12,765 bases of DNA. Origin: Candidatus Thorarchaeota archaeon. Lineage in GTDB: Archaea; Asgardarchaeota; Thorarchaeia; Thorarchaeales; Thorarchaeaceae. The number at the start of each line of letters is the position of its first letter. The first letter of the stretch is position 1. Below are positions 6,831 to 12,765 of the stretch, piece after piece. The notes under the pieces were generated by a model. It worked only from the letters and a program-made list of their open reading frames with translations, did not search any database and had not been told where the DNA came from. Both the position numbers and the translations under genes were made by a program. The stretch is from positions 1 through 12,765 of the forward strand of contig JABCSP010000036.1 of the NCBI GenBank assembly GCA_018238825.1, read 5' to 3'.

Positions 6831-7235
6831 TTGAAACGTAGCAATGCAATATACGCAGTAGTTATGATGGGTCTAATTGTAACTGCAGTTGCAGCTGCGG
6901 TCACTTTTAGTTCACAACGACCAGCACCAATCGTGTTAGACGAAAACGCATCTTTCACGGGATATATCGAAAATGAAGGAGCATTCCGATTTCATTCAAT
7001 ACGAATTTATGAAAATGTGACTGGGATACATTTCGTTCTCAATTGTCCTGGAAATGATTTCGACCTCTATGGACGCTGGGGCGAATTACCATCACTTTCT
7101 GAGTATAGTTTTAGAGGTTATCAGAATGGGGGAGAGGACCTTAATTATTACGAACCTGAACCCGGGATTTGGCATCTGATGGTCAACTCATACTCTGGTA
7201 TTGGTCACTATGATCTTATCATAGAATTCGAATAG
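6831..7235 (+). CDS. Small secreted PPC-like beta-sandwich protein
   Basis: The product is 134 residues. The N-terminus (KRSNAIYAVVMMGLIVTAVAAAV) is a signal peptide or signal anchor; the remaining ~100 residues look like a single pre-peptidase C-terminal (PPC) type beta-sandwich. Typical features are FTGYIENEGAFRF, the DFDLYGRWG block (positions ~77-84, compare DxDLY in PPC domains), PEPGIWHLMV and the closing SYSGIGHYDLIIEF. PPC domains usually hang on secreted proteases and may bind sugar or protein; here the domain stands alone. The start is TTG 6831 with AAGGTG at 6816-6821. It is divergent from the C39-like gene, so the two extracellular proteins might work together; that is inference. 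Confidence 0.72.
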   Translation: MKRSNAIYAVVMMGLIVTAVAAAVTFSSQRPAPIVLDENASFTGYIENEGAFRFHSIRIYENVTGIHFVLNCPGNDFDLYGRWGELPSLSEYSFRGYQNGGEDLNYYEPEPGIWHLMVNSYSGIGHYDLIIEFE

Positions 7236-7293
7236 TTTAGTTCATCAAAGACAACCTTTATGCAATATTCACAGAATCAGAGAAATAATTCTT

Positions 7294-7300
7294 GGAGTGA
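7294..7300 (+). promoter_or_regulatory. Shine-Dalgarno site of the radical SAM gene
   Basis: GGAGTGA is 6 bases before TTG 7307 and only 3 before the adjacent in-frame TTG 7304. The spacing favours 7307, which gives a protein beginning MNYHLVLTKRC. Confidence 0.5.
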
Positions 7301-7306
7301 TATTTG

Positions 7307-8389
7307 TTGAATTACCACCTCGTCTTGACAAAGAGATGTAATCTCAATTGTAAATATTGTCACGGCGGGGAAGAAACTGGTCCAGACACAGAGATTCAGT
7401 ATAGTCTAGATGATCTTGCAGCTTATCTTAACAAGGATGATGAAATTCAATTGATGCTTTATGGGGGTGAACCAACTCTGAGAATACCCCTAATTGTTGA
7501 GCTAATGGATAAATTTCCACAAGCACGTTTCATGCTTCAAACTAATGCTCTACTTCTCAATAAAATCCCCCAAGAATACGCAAAACGATTTCACTCTATT
7601 CTGATTTCAATAGATGGTCCAGAAATGGTTACTGATGGTTATAGGTCAAAGGGAGTATATCAAAAAGTTCTAGAAAATACTCAATGGTTAGAAAGTATTG
7701 GATTCGAAGGTGACATTGTTGCACGTATGGCAGTTAGTCAGGAGTCAGATATCTATCGAGATGTAACCCATCTTCTGAATCTTAAAGAACCTACTTTCAA
7801 ACATGTCCACTGGCAATTGAATGTCATCTGGGATGCTGAAGGTAACTGGCATGATTTTGATAAATGGGTTGAAGAATCTTACAATCCGGGAATCACTAAA
7901 CTTGTAGAAGAATGGGTAGATAAAATGAAGCAGGGAGTTGTTGAAGGGATAGTTCCTTTCATTCCGTTAGTATTTACAATGCTTACTGGAGAAGGGTCTA
8001 CAATGAGATGTGGTGCAGGGATCGATACATTTGCAATTCATGTCAATGGTAGTATCGGTATTTGTCCAATTTCACCAGATTGGGAGTTTTCCATTGTGGG
8101 AGATATTTTGACATCAGACCCAAAGAAGTTGCAAAATATCATGAGTGTAGAAGAACCTTGTCCATCCTGTGAGGAATATGAGGTATGTGGAGGTAGATGT
8201 CTGTTTGCGAACAAACAAAGACTCTGGGGCGAGGCTGGTTACAAGAAGGTCTGCAATACTGTAAAACATCTCACTAGCGCACTTCGAAAACAAATCCCTA
8301 GAATTGAAAGATTCATTGAAGAGGGACTAGTATCCATTGATGACTTCAAGTACCCTGAATACAATAATGGATGCGAAATTATTCCCTAA
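7307..8389 (+). CDS. Radical SAM / SPASM enzyme, AF1577-like, probable peptide modifier
   Basis: In the 360-residue product, the radical SAM 4Fe-4S motif is C11-x3-C15-x2-C18 (CNLNCKYC), only ten residues from the start, and GGEP at 53-56 is the SAM-binding motif. The C-terminal SPASM domain is complete: C235-x12-G-x4-C253, then C285-x2-C288-x5-C294-x3-C298, then C316, enough ligands for two auxiliary Fe-S clusters. The very short N-terminus ending in LTKRCNLNCKYC resembles the archaeal AF1577 family of putative peptide-modifying enzymes; SPASM relatives form thioether or C-C links in peptides or mature enzymes such as sulfatases and quinohemoprotein dehydrogenases. Family assignment is from memory of motifs. 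No clear precursor or sulfatase is nearby. Its stop overlaps the convergent GNAT gene by 4 bases. Confidence 0.88.
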   Translation: MNYHLVLTKRCNLNCKYCHGGEETGPDTEIQYSLDDLAAYLNKDDEIQLMLYGGEPTLRIPLIVELMDKFPQARFMLQTNALLLNKIPQEYAKRFHSILISIDGPEMVTDGYRSKGVYQKVLENTQWLESIGFEGDIVARMAVSQESDIYRDVTHLLNLKEPTFKHVHWQLNVIWDAEGNWHDFDKWVEESYNPGITKLVEEWVDKMKQGVVEGIVPFIPLVFTMLTGEGSTMRCGAGIDTFAIHVNGSIGICPISPDWEFSIVGDILTSDPKKLQNIMSVEEPCPSCEEYEVCGGRCLFANKQRLWGEAGYKKVCNTVKHLTSALRKQIPRIERFIEEGLVSIDDFKYPEYNNGCEIIP

Positions 8390-8934
8390 TCTTCGGGTTC
8401 CATTTCAGACTCGACGAGGCTCTTCTGCATTACAACTATTTCTTCACCAAAACGATCTAGACGACCCGTTTCTTCATAACCCATTTTAGTATAAAATTCG
8501 ATTTGGGTTTCAACTGCTCCGTAAATCTCCACTTCAATAACTGAAACGTTCAAATGGGTCATCAAATTCTCTGCATAGTCAACAAGCATTGACCCGATTC
8601 TTCTACCACGAAAGCTCTGTCTAACTGCAACTCTAGATACTACGCCCACGCTACCTACCAATCGAATTCTCATCGTTGCTACTACTGTGTCTCCAACGAG
8701 GCCAATATATTGATCACCCATTTGTATATGCCGGGCGATCTTTCCCAATCCTTCATTAAGTGCGGCGGGCATTCTCTTTAATTGCTTCTTCAGAGGTTCA
8801 TAAGCTTCAACGATTATTTCTTTGATAATATCCACTTCTGGTAGGGTTGCCCGACGAATAGTAACTTCAGCATAATTGTAGATTGGAGATTCCTCCTGAT
8901 GTATGCATGTTATTCTTATGACATAGTTCGACAT
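8386..8934 (-). CDS. GNAT-family N-acetyltransferase
   Basis: The product is about 182 residues. A single acetyltransferase domain begins at EVTIRRATLPEVDIIKEI and contains the acetyl-CoA pyrophosphate-binding segment SRVAVRQSFRGRRIGSMLVDYAENLM (motif A, here RxxRGRRIG). The late strand IEVEIYGAV and helix IEFYTKMGYEETGR form motif B. The substrate is unknown. The start is uncertain: ATG 8934 leaves about 20 non-conserved residues before the domain, and TTG 8985 would fall in the probable TATA region. An excellent SD sits inside the frame at 8891-8897 in front of an ATC codon at 8881-8883. It is convergent with the radical SAM gene, with no sign of a joint function. Confidence 0.85.
   Translation of the reverse strand: MSNYVIRITCIHQEESPIYNYAEVTIRRATLPEVDIIKEIIVEAYEPLKKQLKRMPAALNEGLGKIARHIQMGDQYIGLVGDTVVATMRIRLVGSVGVVSRVAVRQSFRGRRIGSMLVDYAENLMTHLNVSVIEVEIYGAVETQIEFYTKMGYEETGRLDRFGEEIVVMQKSLVESEMEPED
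8891..8897 (-). promoter_or_regulatory. Strong SD-like sequence inside the GNAT frame, no normal start codon after it
   Basis: On the minus strand AGGAGGA is followed after exactly 7 bases by in-frame ATC (8883-8881). A start there would place the N-terminus (YNYAEVTIRRAT) right at the domain boundary. No ATG, GTG or TTG is in frame at a usable distance. Confidence 0.35.
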
Positions 8935-8972
8935 AAATGCATTGGAGAGGTAACGATTTCTTAGACTAATGC

Positions 8973-8981
8973 AATATATTC
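8973..8981 (-). promoter_or_regulatory. TATA-like box for the GNAT gene
   Basis: The minus strand reads GAATATATTGC across this point. A start of transcription about 25 bases downstream (near 8950) precedes ATG 8934. Confidence 0.35.
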
Positions 8982-9074
8982 TCAAACTAATTACTATTTA
9001 GGAGTGTGTAACTTAAGGTGCTTTCTGTTTGATTGTTCGAGATGGTGAAAATGCTTTGAATTTCGGATAACGTA

Positions 9075-9084
9075 GATTTAAAAC
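9075..9084 (+). promoter_or_regulatory. TATA box for the small membrane protein operon
   Basis: GATTTAAAAC lies about 42 bases before ATG 9119. Transcription would begin near 9104, directly ahead of AAGGAG (9105-9110), which is 8 bases from the ATG. Confidence 0.45.
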
Positions 9085-9118
9085 CGTCACTACCTAAACA
9101 GTGGAAGGAGACCACCCT

Positions 9119-9268
9119 ATGACAGATAAAGACAAGGACAATGATGAAATTGTAAAATCCCAGATTAGCAAGCGCGATAAGAGAGAGATGGAAAGGGGAG
9201 CTTGCGTGAATTGTGCTATTGCATCATTCATTATTACATTTCTAATGGTAATCGCATTAGTTTTGTAA
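9119..9268 (+). CDS. 49-residue single-helix membrane protein with a CxxC motif
   Basis: This short gene has an ATG start with a strong SD (AAGGAG, 8 bases upstream) and a TATA-like box at the expected distance. The first ~27 residues are highly charged (starting MTDKDKDNDE, later SKRDKREMERG). CVNC follows at residues 29-32, then one hydrophobic helix (about 33-49) runs to the C-terminus. The layout is that of a tail-anchored protein facing the cytosol, with the CxxC pair at the membrane surface, where it could bind metal or form a disulphide. I do not recognise it. The next gene starts 16 bases after its stop on the same strand, so the two are probably one operon. Confidence 0.7.
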   Translation: MTDKDKDNDEIVKSQISKRDKREMERGACVNCAIASFIITFLMVIALVL

Positions 9269-9284
9269 GCTGGTTGAATCATAA

Positions 9285-9647
9285 ATGACATTTCTAATAG
9301 ACCCAGCACTTCTGATTATCTTTTCATTGGTATCTTGCGGGATAGGACAATCTGTCAAAAACAAAACTACATTGCAAGTAGGAAAGATTCTCTCAATCTT
9401 TAGCCTTTGTGTCATCATCTTCACAAGTACATCACTATACCTGAACGTATGGTACATGGATTGGTTCTGGCAACCATTCTACCCACTAGTTACATCTGGT
9501 AAAGATTTGATGATAAACTCAGGGATATTTAATTTTGAATTTGTAAACACCAGCGGACTGACTGACACCCTCGCAGCAATTCAGATTATCCTCTATCCTT
9601 TATGGACATACATAGGACTTCGGATTTGGTCAAATTTCAAGAATTGA
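9285..9647 (+). CDS. Small membrane protein of unknown family
   Basis: The product is 120 residues with three hydrophobic segments, at about residues 4-22, 33-53 and 95-114. Between the second and third is a 40-residue loop rich in tryptophan and aromatic residues (VWYMDWFWQPFYP). The ATG has no strong SD of its own and lies 16 bases after the preceding stop, so it probably depends on the upstream gene's transcription. A hairpin terminator follows. No conserved catalytic motif is apparent and no function is claimed. Confidence 0.65.
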   Translation: MTFLIDPALLIIFSLVSCGIGQSVKNKTTLQVGKILSIFSLCVIIFTSTSLYLNVWYMDWFWQPFYPLVTSGKDLMINSGIFNFEFVNTSGLTDTLAAIQIILYPLWTYIGLRIWSNFKN

Positions 9648-9665
9648 AATGAAAAAGAAGAGGAG

Positions 9666-9685
9666 GAGGGTTCCTAAAAACCCTC
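9666..9685. terminator. Hairpin between convergent genes
   Basis: GAGGGTT and AACCCTC form a perfect 7-bp stem around the six-base loop CCTAAA. Rightward it is followed by ATCAGTTTTACT. On the opposite strand it is followed by a pyrimidine-rich run with five T's. It lies between the stop at 9647 and the stop of the leftward gene at 9702, so it may end transcripts from both sides. Confidence 0.5.
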
Positions 9686-9701
9686 ATCAGTTTTACTCTA
9701 T

Positions 9702-11078
9702 TTATTGATCGTCATCATCATCGCCAAGACGCTTGGGAGCACCTAGTCGACGACTGCCATCAACTCTTAACCTGCCATCATCGCGATCGGATTCAGGGGC
9801 AGCGGAGTATCTCTCAGTAGGTCGTGATTCTTTCTCCTCTGTGAGTTCTTCAGCAATATCAGAATCCACTTCGTCCGGATCGAGTTGTTCACCTTCATCT
9901 CGGGCTCTTTCTACCACTCGTCCAGCACGTTCAACACGTAGATAGTAGATTGCAGTAAAGATTGCAATTAGTGGGAATGCAATCATCTTTGATACATCTC
10001 TGAAGAGAAACAGGAACCGAGGATCTCCGAACACTCCTGTGGTATCGAACCAAGAAAAGATGATAGTACTAGGATTAGATGCAACAGCAAGAATAGAATC
10101 TACGAAGAAGAATCCACTTGCTAAGAAGAAAGTGAGAAGAGGACCAAAGTCACCAGTTCTACTTCGTGATTCTTCAACAGCTTCTGTTATTGTACTTCCA
10201 ATTCCACTCATTGCATAGATAAGGAAGAATAGAGACATTGCGATATCGGTGGGAGCCAATCCAAATATATCACCACGCCTCATCACATTAACAAGGAAGT
10301 AGCCGCCATATATTCCAATGAACAAAGTTAGAATTGCAATATTGAGCGCAGCACCTCTACCTGAGTATCTAAGGAATGAGAGGAGCATAATCACTGCAAA
10401 TAGAGCGAAACATGCGTAGGCAATTAGCAAGAAGAACTGTTGGTTGATAAGATTCTGAGAGGCACTACTAAAGATACCATCAAGCATTGGCCCCAGTCCA
10501 AAGATATCATAGCCGTAAGCTACGGACAATGCAGCAATTGCCTCAGCTGCTATTATTGCCAGACCAATTAATAGAATGATAAAACTTCCAGCACCAAGAA
10601 GGAAGCCTCCTTTCTTTGGCTCAGCGAGTGTTGCAACCCTCAAACCGGTTCTAGTTGAAAGATAGGCTTGGAATCCAATCCAACCTAACCAACAGACAAC
10701 TGCAAAGAGAAGAAGCACAATTTCCCCAAAGAAAATCTTCATGAAGACAGCTATTGCAAAAGAGATCGCCATCCAGGCAACACCCTTGAGCTCTGTGGTT
10801 CGTCCTCTGCTTCGCCTAGTTATCCAGAGTCCATCTACTCCGAGACCTGTAAAGATTGCACCAAAAGCAAAGTAGATTGTACCTGCAGAACCAACAAAGG
10901 CAAAGAAATTGACAAGTAATAGTTCAGTACCAGTTCCAACTGTCTGTGTCATTAACCACGTAACAAATAGACCAAGAAACGTGGTGGCTACAAATATAAT
11001 GGTATACGCCAAGTACCTTCTAGTCTTAAGGAACACGCGCAGGCCTTCAACAATTCCAGATAATAGAGGAATATTCAA
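9702..11078 (-). CDS. Polytopic membrane protein with a long acidic C-terminal tail, unknown function
   Basis: In the 458-residue product, a short amphipathic N-terminus (SGIVEGLRVFLKTRRY) precedes about ten membrane helices, the first near residues 25-44 and the last near 366-384. The last ~75 residues are hydrophilic and almost certainly cytosolic: a basic helix (RVERAGRVVERARDEG), an acidic run (LDPDEVDSDIAEELTEEKES), then a low-complexity R/D/G tail ending DDDDDQ. Family and substrate are not recognised, and I see no ATP-binding, peptidase or known transporter signature. The start TTG 11078 is supported by GGGAGA 8 bases upstream; a stop lies just before in frame. It is divergent from the sensor gene and convergent with the small membrane operon. 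Confidence 0.78.
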   Translation of the reverse strand: MNIPLLSGIVEGLRVFLKTRRYLAYTIIFVATTFLGLFVTWLMTQTVGTGTELLLVNFFAFVGSAGTIYFAFGAIFTGLGVDGLWITRRSRGRTTELKGVAWMAISFAIAVFMKIFFGEIVLLLFAVVCWLGWIGFQAYLSTRTGLRVATLAEPKKGGFLLGAGSFIILLIGLAIIAAEAIAALSVAYGYDIFGLGPMLDGIFSSASQNLINQQFFLLIAYACFALFAVIMLLSFLRYSGRGAALNIAILTLFIGIYGGYFLVNVMRRGDIFGLAPTDIAMSLFFLIYAMSGIGSTITEAVEESRSRTGDFGPLLTFFLASGFFFVDSILAVASNPSTIIFSWFDTTGVFGDPRFLFLFRDVSKMIAFPLIAIFTAIYYLRVERAGRVVERARDEGEQLDPDEVDSDIAEELTEEKESRPTERYSAAPESDRDDGRLRVDGSRRLGAPKRLGDDDDDQ

Positions 11079-11086
11079 TTCAACAG

Positions 11087-11092
11087 TCTCCC
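11087..11092 (-). promoter_or_regulatory. Shine-Dalgarno site deciding the TTG start at 11078
   Basis: GGGAGA on the minus strand is 8 bases before TTG 11078, an ideal distance. No other start codon is in frame upstream before a stop. Confidence 0.55.
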
Positions 11093-11118
11093 TTGATATC
11101 TCCCGTTAGTACTTGGAA

Positions 11119-11128
11119 CTTTTTAAGC
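11119..11128 (-). promoter_or_regulatory. TATA-like box for the membrane protein gene
   Basis: The minus strand reads GCTTAAAAAG. Transcription would start near 11095, giving a short leader that holds the SD. The remainder of the divergent gap to 11216 contains an SD-like AGGGAAG before ATG 11217 but no clear TATA for the rightward gene. Confidence 0.4.
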
Positions 11129-11216
11129 CTTCTCGGAACAGAATTTGTGTTTCTCCAGTGAAAGATAATAAGGAGAATAGGTGATAGTAGCGAGTTGATA
11201 TAAGGGAAGAGTATCT

Positions 11217-12765
11217 ATGATTATTCGTGTCTTGATGGTCGATGACGATTCCGTTCATTTAGAACTCAGTGAACGATTTCTCACACGTCAAAGTTCAGAT
11301 TACGAAATAATCACAGTTGAAACCGCTGGAGAAGCCATCAAGCTCCTCAAGGATGAAATTTTTGACGCTGCTGTTTGTGATATTGACCTTGCAAGTGATT
11401 CAATGAGTGGACTTGATATTCTTGAGCAGATTAGGAGTTCTGGGAAAGATGTACCTGTAATCATCTTTACTGGAAAGAGCAGAGAAGAATTTGCGATTCA
11501 GGCACTGAACCTAGGAGCAGACTATTACATTAGAAAGAGCTCGATTAATATCGAATCACTTTACGCTGAATTATCATATTACATACTGACTGCGGTGGAG
11601 AAACGTAAAACAAAGAAAGCACTCCAAGATTCAGAATCGAAACTTAGAAGCAGTGAAGCACGTCTTGCTGATGCTCAGCGTATTGTCCATTCAGGTAGCT
11701 GGCTATGGGAAATTGAAGAGAACCAAATAAGCTGGTCGGATGAAATCTATCGAATTTTTGGCTTGGCTCCACAAGAGTTCTCAGCAACCTATGAAGCGTT
11801 CTTAGAATCAGTTCATCCTGACGATCGAGAATTTGTGGACTCCGCAGTAAATGCAGCTTTTCACAAAGAAGAGCCTTACAGTATTGATCATAGAGTTATT
11901 CGTCTGGATGGAAGCATTCGATATGTGCACGAGGAAGGTGAAGTCACCTACAATGAAAAAGGTAAACCTGTTCAAATGATGGGAACTGTTCAAGATATTA
12001 CAGAACGAATTGAGGGTGAAGCTCAGTTACTAGAAGAGCGAGATAAAGCCCAGAAATATCTCGATTTAGCTGGAACAATGATACTTGCTCTTGATACATC
12101 CTTCAATGTTATAATGATTAATCGAAAGGGTTGTGACTTGTTAGGTTACGATGAAAGTGACGTGGTTGGAAAGAACTGGGTAGAATCATTCATTCCAAAA
12201 CAGCTTCAAGAGCAAGCCTATAGCCATCTGAAAGCACTATTAACATTGGAACACAAAGAAGGACCCTGCTGTAATTTTACTATCGTTACAAAATCTGGAG
12301 CGCAAAAAGCGATACGATGTCAGGACACAGCAATATGTGATGATGAGGGCAATGTTACGACAATTCTCTGTTCTGCGCAACCAATCGATGAAACACTCAA
12401 TGAAACGGTGCAAGAGGGAAAACTTGCATATCAATCGCTCACAGCAAGGGTAGAATGGTGGAAAGGAGTGTTTGACCACTCGCCTGGATCGATTGGTATT
12501 TTTAACGCAGAAGGATTGCTCATCGATGCAAATTCGGCAGCAGTTGAATTATTGGGAGTTAAGGAACGAGAAAATATCATTGGTTTGAGTTTGTTCAGAG
12601 ATTATATGTTACCAATAGAAGTACTTGACAGTGTGCAAAAAGGAAAAGTTCATCGATTCCTTCACAAATGGGATTTCAAATTTGTTGCAAAGAGTGGTAT
12701 TATTCAAACATCTAGAAGAGATGTAGTATACTTGGATATTGTACTATCTTCTCTTCAAGGTTCAC
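11217..12765 (+). CDS. Receiver-PAS-PAS-PAS signalling protein, 3' end outside window
   Basis: The frame is open from ATG 11217 to the window end, 516 codons so far. Residues 1-120 form a response-regulator receiver domain with every key residue: acidic pair D9/D10, phosphoacceptor D55 (VCDIDL), T85 (IIFTGK) and K107 (YIRKS). A coiled-coil-like linker (about 125-152) leads to PAS 1 (about 155-265: SWLWEIEENQISWSDEIYRI, VHPDD, DGSIRYV, GTVQDITER). PAS 2 (about 275-390) has CC and other cysteines at 351, 352, 368, 374 and 385; PAS 3 begins near 412 (GVFDHSPGSIGIFNAEGLL). There are no membrane segments, so it is cytosolic. A histidine-kinase or other output module is expected downstream, as in archaeal receiver-PAS-kinases, but is not in view. 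It presumably takes phosphate from an upstream kinase and integrates PAS-sensed cues. Confidence 0.9.
   Translation, partial: MIIRVLMVDDDSVHLELSERFLTRQSSDYEIITVETAGEAIKLLKDEIFDAAVCDIDLASDSMSGLDILEQIRSSGKDVPVIIFTGKSREEFAIQALNLGADYYIRKSSINIESLYAELSYYILTAVEKRKTKKALQDSESKLRSSEARLADAQRIVHSGSWLWEIEENQISWSDEIYRIFGLAPQEFSATYEAFLESVHPDDREFVDSAVNAAFHKEEPYSIDHRVIRLDGSIRYVHEEGEVTYNEKGKPVQMMGTVQDITERIEGEAQLLEERDKAQKYLDLAGTMILALDTSFNVIMINRKGCDLLGYDESDVVGKNWVESFIPKQLQEQAYSHLKALLTLEHKEGPCCNFTIVTKSGAQKAIRCQDTAICDDEGNVTTILCSAQPIDETLNETVQEGKLAYQSLTARVEWWKGVFDHSPGSIGIFNAEGLLIDANSAAVELLGVKERENIIGLSLFRDYMLPIEVLDSVQKGKVHRFLHKWDFKFVAKSGIIQTSRRDVVYLDIVLSSLQGS

Noticed and set aside
7260..7310. 16-codon ORF just before the radical SAM gene as an annotated precursor peptide gene
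   Set aside because: It has no SD, begins in a TTTATG run that could be part of the promoter, and is short enough to occur by chance; kept only as a weak candidate in the findings.
9257..9457. Minus-strand open frames at 9094-9309 and 9257-9457
   Set aside because: They are antisense to two short genes with good start signals and lack start signals of their own.
9733..9945. Plus-strand serine/arginine-rich open frame
   Set aside because: It is the antisense of the low-complexity charged tail of the membrane protein; the composition is a by-product.
12240..12479. Minus-strand frames at 11808-11993 and 12240-12479
   Set aside because: Both lie inside the continuous receiver-PAS frame with clear domain motifs.
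1..12765. CRISPR array, tRNA or rRNA genes, insertion sequences
   Set aside because: I saw no regularly spaced repeats, no cloverleaf-like segments with conserved T-arm bases, no rRNA-like blocks and no transposase motifs or terminal inverted repeats. A covariance-model search would be needed to exclude small RNAs fully.

Overview
This window looks archaeal. Several genes are preceded by an A/T-rich TATA-like element at the archaeal distance followed by a short Shine-Dalgarno (SD) leader, TTG starts are common, and one gene resembles a radical SAM family (AF1577-like) known mainly from archaea. The G+C content (about 40% by eye) and the mixture of a YyaL-type protein, secreted PPC-domain protein and receiver-PAS sensor would fit an Asgard archaeon such as a Thorarchaeote or a similar mesophilic lineage. 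That placement is inference only, because no rRNA or other phylogenetic marker is present.

Left part (1-5178). After the 3' end of an unknown membrane protein (1-270) comes a duplicated block. The ancestral unit appears to be: metallo-beta-lactamase-fold hydrolase (MBL, +), isoprenylcysteine-carboxyl-methyltransferase-like membrane methyltransferase (ICMT-like, -), thioredoxin/six-hairpin protein YyaL (+). Unit 1 has a nearly complete MBL gene (351-1262) broken by one in-frame TAA, an intact ICMT-like gene (1278-1931), and only the first ~20 codons of a yyaL gene. These codons run directly into the decayed 3' end of a second MBL gene (2140-2285). Unit 2 continues with a second ICMT-like gene (2274-2957) and a full-length yyaL (3067-5178). 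A 21-bp TATA-containing element lies the same distance upstream of both yyaL starts. The simplest history is tandem duplication, long divergence, then a deletion fusing yyaL copy 1 to MBL copy 2.

Middle part (5172-8934). A secreted, C-terminally anchored papain-fold (C39-like) protein is transcribed towards yyaL, the stops overlapping. It diverges from a small secreted PPC-like beta-sandwich protein (6831-7235). A radical SAM enzyme with a complete SPASM domain follows (7307-8389) and converges, with overlapping stops, on a GNAT acetyltransferase (8386-8934). No convincing precursor peptide for the radical SAM enzyme is visible.

Right part (9119-12765). A 49-residue CxxC single-helix membrane protein and a 120-residue membrane protein form a likely two-gene operon that ends at a hairpin. 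The hairpin is shared with a convergent ~10-helix membrane protein carrying an acidic tail (9702-11078). Divergent from that is the 5' part of a receiver-PAS-PAS-PAS signalling protein running off the window end.

There are no RNA genes, CRISPR arrays, transposases or phage genes that I can see. No gene-free stretch exceeds 300 bases; the largest gaps (6657-6830, 8935-9118, 11079-11216) are divergent promoter regions.
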